7,199 nucleotides of DNA from Eggerthella sp. CAG:209 (GTDB lineage: Bacteria; Actinomycetota; Coriobacteriia; Coriobacteriales; Eggerthellaceae), in contig FR884589.1 of assembly GCA_000436075.1 (NCBI GenBank), forward strand, positions 14,458-21,656, written 5' to 3'. The translations under genes were made by a program, and so were the position numbers. Below the pieces are notes generated by a model. It made no database searches. It saw only the letters and a list, made by a program, of their open reading frames with translations, and was not told the DNA's origin. This document shows, in pieces, positions 5,843-7,199 of the stretch (the stretch's first letter is position 1; the number at the start of each line of letters is the position of its first letter).

Positions 5843-6598
5843 ATGGAAACGAGTACGCCTCAAGCGGTATCTTCCACTTCTGTTGGTTTTAATGCGGCAA
5901 CGGGCACCGATGCGCCTATTCGCGCCTTGGTGTTGTGTTCGGGCGGTGTTGATTCCACTACGCTTCTTGCGATGGCGGTGAAACGCTATGGTGCGCAAAA
6001 TGTTTATGCTCTTTCCATAAGTTACGGTCAGCGTCATGATAAAGAGATCTTTGCCGCTCAAGCGGTTGCTGGCTATTATGGCGTAGAGCAGCGCTTCCTT
6101 GATTTGTCGGCTATCTTTGCTGATAGCAATTGTTCACTTCTGGCGCACTCGACGCAAGATGTTCCAGAGGAGTGCTATGCAAAGCAGCTGAGCGAAACGG
6201 ACGGAAAGCCGGTAAGCACCTATGTCCCATTCCGTAACGGGCTGTTCTTGTCGTCTGCTGCATCCATGGCGCTATCCCTAGGTTGCTCGGTTCTTTATTA
6301 CGGTGCTCACCACGACGACTGGGCGGGGAATGCTTATCCTGATTGCTCCCAGGAGTTCGTTGATGCTATGAATTGCGCGATCGTCGAAGGGACGGGCGGC
6401 GAGCTTTCGATGGCAGCTCCTTTTGTGCAATGGTCTAAAGCTGATATCGTTCGTAAAGGACTGGAGCTTGAAGTTCCCTATGAGCTTACGTGGTCGTGCT
6501 ATGAAGGTGGAGAAAAGCCGTGTGGGGTTTGCGGCACATGCATCGATCGCATTCGGGCGTTTAACCTTAACGGCGTAACTGATCCCCTTATGCAATAA
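5843..6598 (+). CDS. queC: 7-cyano-7-deazaguanine (preQ0) synthase
   Basis: QueC uses ATP and ammonia to turn 7-carboxy-7-deazaguanine into the nitrile preQ0. The 251-residue protein belongs to the PP-loop ATP pyrophosphatase group, with LCSGGVDSTT at residues 31-40. The zinc site comprises Cys219, Cys227, Cys230 and Cys233 (CYEGGEKPCGVCGTC). The SYGQRHDKE segment after the second strand, YVPFRNGLFLS and the YYGAHHDDWAGNAYPDCSQEF block are all QueC hallmarks. The first 25 or so residues, rich in Ser, Thr and Ala, precede the PP-loop strand and extend beyond typical family members, which start about where residue 26 lies. The ATG at 5843 has GAGGAG eight bases upstream and no alternative ATG before the PP loop, so the extension looks genuine. 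The gene starts three bases after the queE stop. Confidence 0.96.
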   Translation: METSTPQAVSSTSVGFNAATGTDAPIRALVLCSGGVDSTTLLAMAVKRYGAQNVYALSISYGQRHDKEIFAAQAVAGYYGVEQRFLDLSAIFADSNCSLLAHSTQDVPEECYAKQLSETDGKPVSTYVPFRNGLFLSSAASMALSLGCSVLYYGAHHDDWAGNAYPDCSQEFVDAMNCAIVEGTGGELSMAAPFVQWSKADIVRKGLELEVPYELTWSCYEGGEKPCGVCGTCIDRIRAFNLNGVTDPLMQ

Positions 6599-6688
6599 GC
6601 CATGTTTTTGCTTAGGCAGATCTTCCATTGTTTGAAGCGCCTTTTCAGCGTCTGATTTATGGCCAGATTCCTACAAAAGGAGAGTTCA
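6599..6688 (+). other. Gap between queC and queF
   Basis: This 90-base gap holds no gene. TAAGC (6596-6600, covering the queC stop) can pair with GCTTA (6610-6614) around a nine-base loop, but there is no T-run afterwards, so it is not a terminator. TTGAAG at 6632-6637 with TGATTTATG at 6653-6661 could be a weak internal promoter for queF. AAAAGGAG at 6675-6682 is the queF ribosome site. Co-transcription with queC remains the simplest reading. Confidence 0.35.
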
Positions 6689-7199
6689 ATGACTGATATA
6701 TCGCGAGAATCGGAAGAGGGCATTTCCCTTCTTGGCAACCAGCACACTCAGTATCCAACAGATTATGATCCTAGTGTGCTGGAAACGTTTCTAAATAAGC
6801 ACCCTGAAAACGACTATTTTGTTAAGTTCAACTGTCCAGAATTTACAAGTCTTTGCCCTATTACAGGGCAACCTGATTTTGCCACCATTTATATCTCCTA
6901 TGTTCCGAGCGAGCGCATGGTGGAAAGCAAGAGCCTGAAGCTGTATCTGTTCAGCTTCCGCAATCATGGTGATTTTCATGAGGACTGCATGAACATAATC
7001 ATGAAGGATCTTATTGCTTTGATGGATCCAAAGTATATAGAAGTTTGGGGAAAGTTCACTCCCCGTGGCGGTATTTCGATTGACCCGTATTGCAATTATG
7101 GCAAGCCTGGCACGAAATGGGAGGATGTTGCATGGGAGCGGCTCTCTCGTCATGATTTGTACCCTGAAAAGGTCGATAAGGGGGTGCGGACGTTTTTCC
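6689..7199 (+). CDS. queF: NADPH-dependent preQ0 reductase (preQ1-forming), short form, 3' end beyond window
   Basis: QueF reduces the nitrile preQ0 to the amine preQ1 using NADPH, giving the base that tRNA-guanine transglycosylase inserts. From ATG 6689, with AAAAGGAG six bases upstream, the frame stays open to the last base, giving 170 residues. The catalytic Cys56 lies in SLCPITGQPDFA with Asp63, the family motif ESKSLKLY is at 79-86, and HEDC is at 97-100. The run VWGKFTPRGGISIDP and NYGKPGTKWE follow. The layout and length match the short, B. subtilis-type QueF (about 165 residues) rather than the two-domain E. coli form. Only a few C-terminal residues should be missing, and the visible end (DKGVRTFF) already passes the usual family end. 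The gene completes the preQ1 pathway started by queDEC. Confidence 0.95.
   Translation, partial: MTDISRESEEGISLLGNQHTQYPTDYDPSVLETFLNKHPENDYFVKFNCPEFTSLCPITGQPDFATIYISYVPSERMVESKSLKLYLFSFRNHGDFHEDCMNIIMKDLIALMDPKYIEVWGKFTPRGGISIDPYCNYGKPGTKWEDVAWERLSRHDLYPEKVDKGVRTFF

Noticed and set aside
5555..6061. Minus-strand open frame opposite queE and queC
   Set aside because: It is antisense to two secure genes and its basic, low-quality translation is not protein-like.
1..7199. Mobile element, CRISPR, toxin-antitoxin or defence system
   Set aside because: No transposase, integrase, repeat-spacer pattern, paired small genes or defence domains were seen; every substantial frame is accounted for by housekeeping or metabolic genes.

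Overview
This 7.2 kb window reads as ordinary chromosomal DNA of a gut-type anaerobic bacterium. Base composition is roughly balanced by eye, and the coding density is high. No insertion sequence, phage gene, CRISPR array, tRNA or rRNA is visible. An LL-diaminopimelate aminotransferase, a bile salt hydrolase-like enzyme and a queDECF cluster with short-form QueF fit a host-associated anaerobe. A coriobacterial (Eggerthellaceae-like) actinobacterium or a clostridial relative is possible. That assignment is inference; the sequence has no taxonomic marker gene.

Left part (1-1403): two minus-strand genes, a DUF554 multi-pass membrane protein and, upstream of it, D-aminoacyl-tRNA deacylase (dtd). 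A strong minus-strand terminator hairpin lies between them and ends about 10 bases before the DUF554 start codon. Middle (1404-3226): two plus-strand genes, a PaaI-like hotdog thioesterase and dapL, the one-step route to LL-diaminopimelate for peptidoglycan and lysine. dapL ends in a textbook terminator. A minus-strand choloylglycine hydrolase/bile salt hydrolase gene (3278-4258) converges on dapL and carries all the expected catalytic residues.

The 340-base divergent region 4259-4598 is the most information-rich noncoding stretch. It holds three overlapping perfect palindromes near the hydrolase gene, a plus-strand promoter, a candidate preQ1-I riboswitch and a possible attenuator hairpin. 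These sit before the plus-strand queuosine precursor genes queD, queE, queC and queF. queD-queE-queC are tightly packed; queF follows after 90 bases and is open at the window edge.

Together QueD, QueE, QueC and QueF convert 7,8-dihydroneopterin triphosphate, by way of 6-carboxytetrahydropterin, CDG and preQ0, into preQ1, the base inserted into tRNA on the way to queuosine. A preQ1-sensing leader would close a simple feedback loop. I see no previously undescribed multi-gene system here; the observations most worth checking are regulatory.
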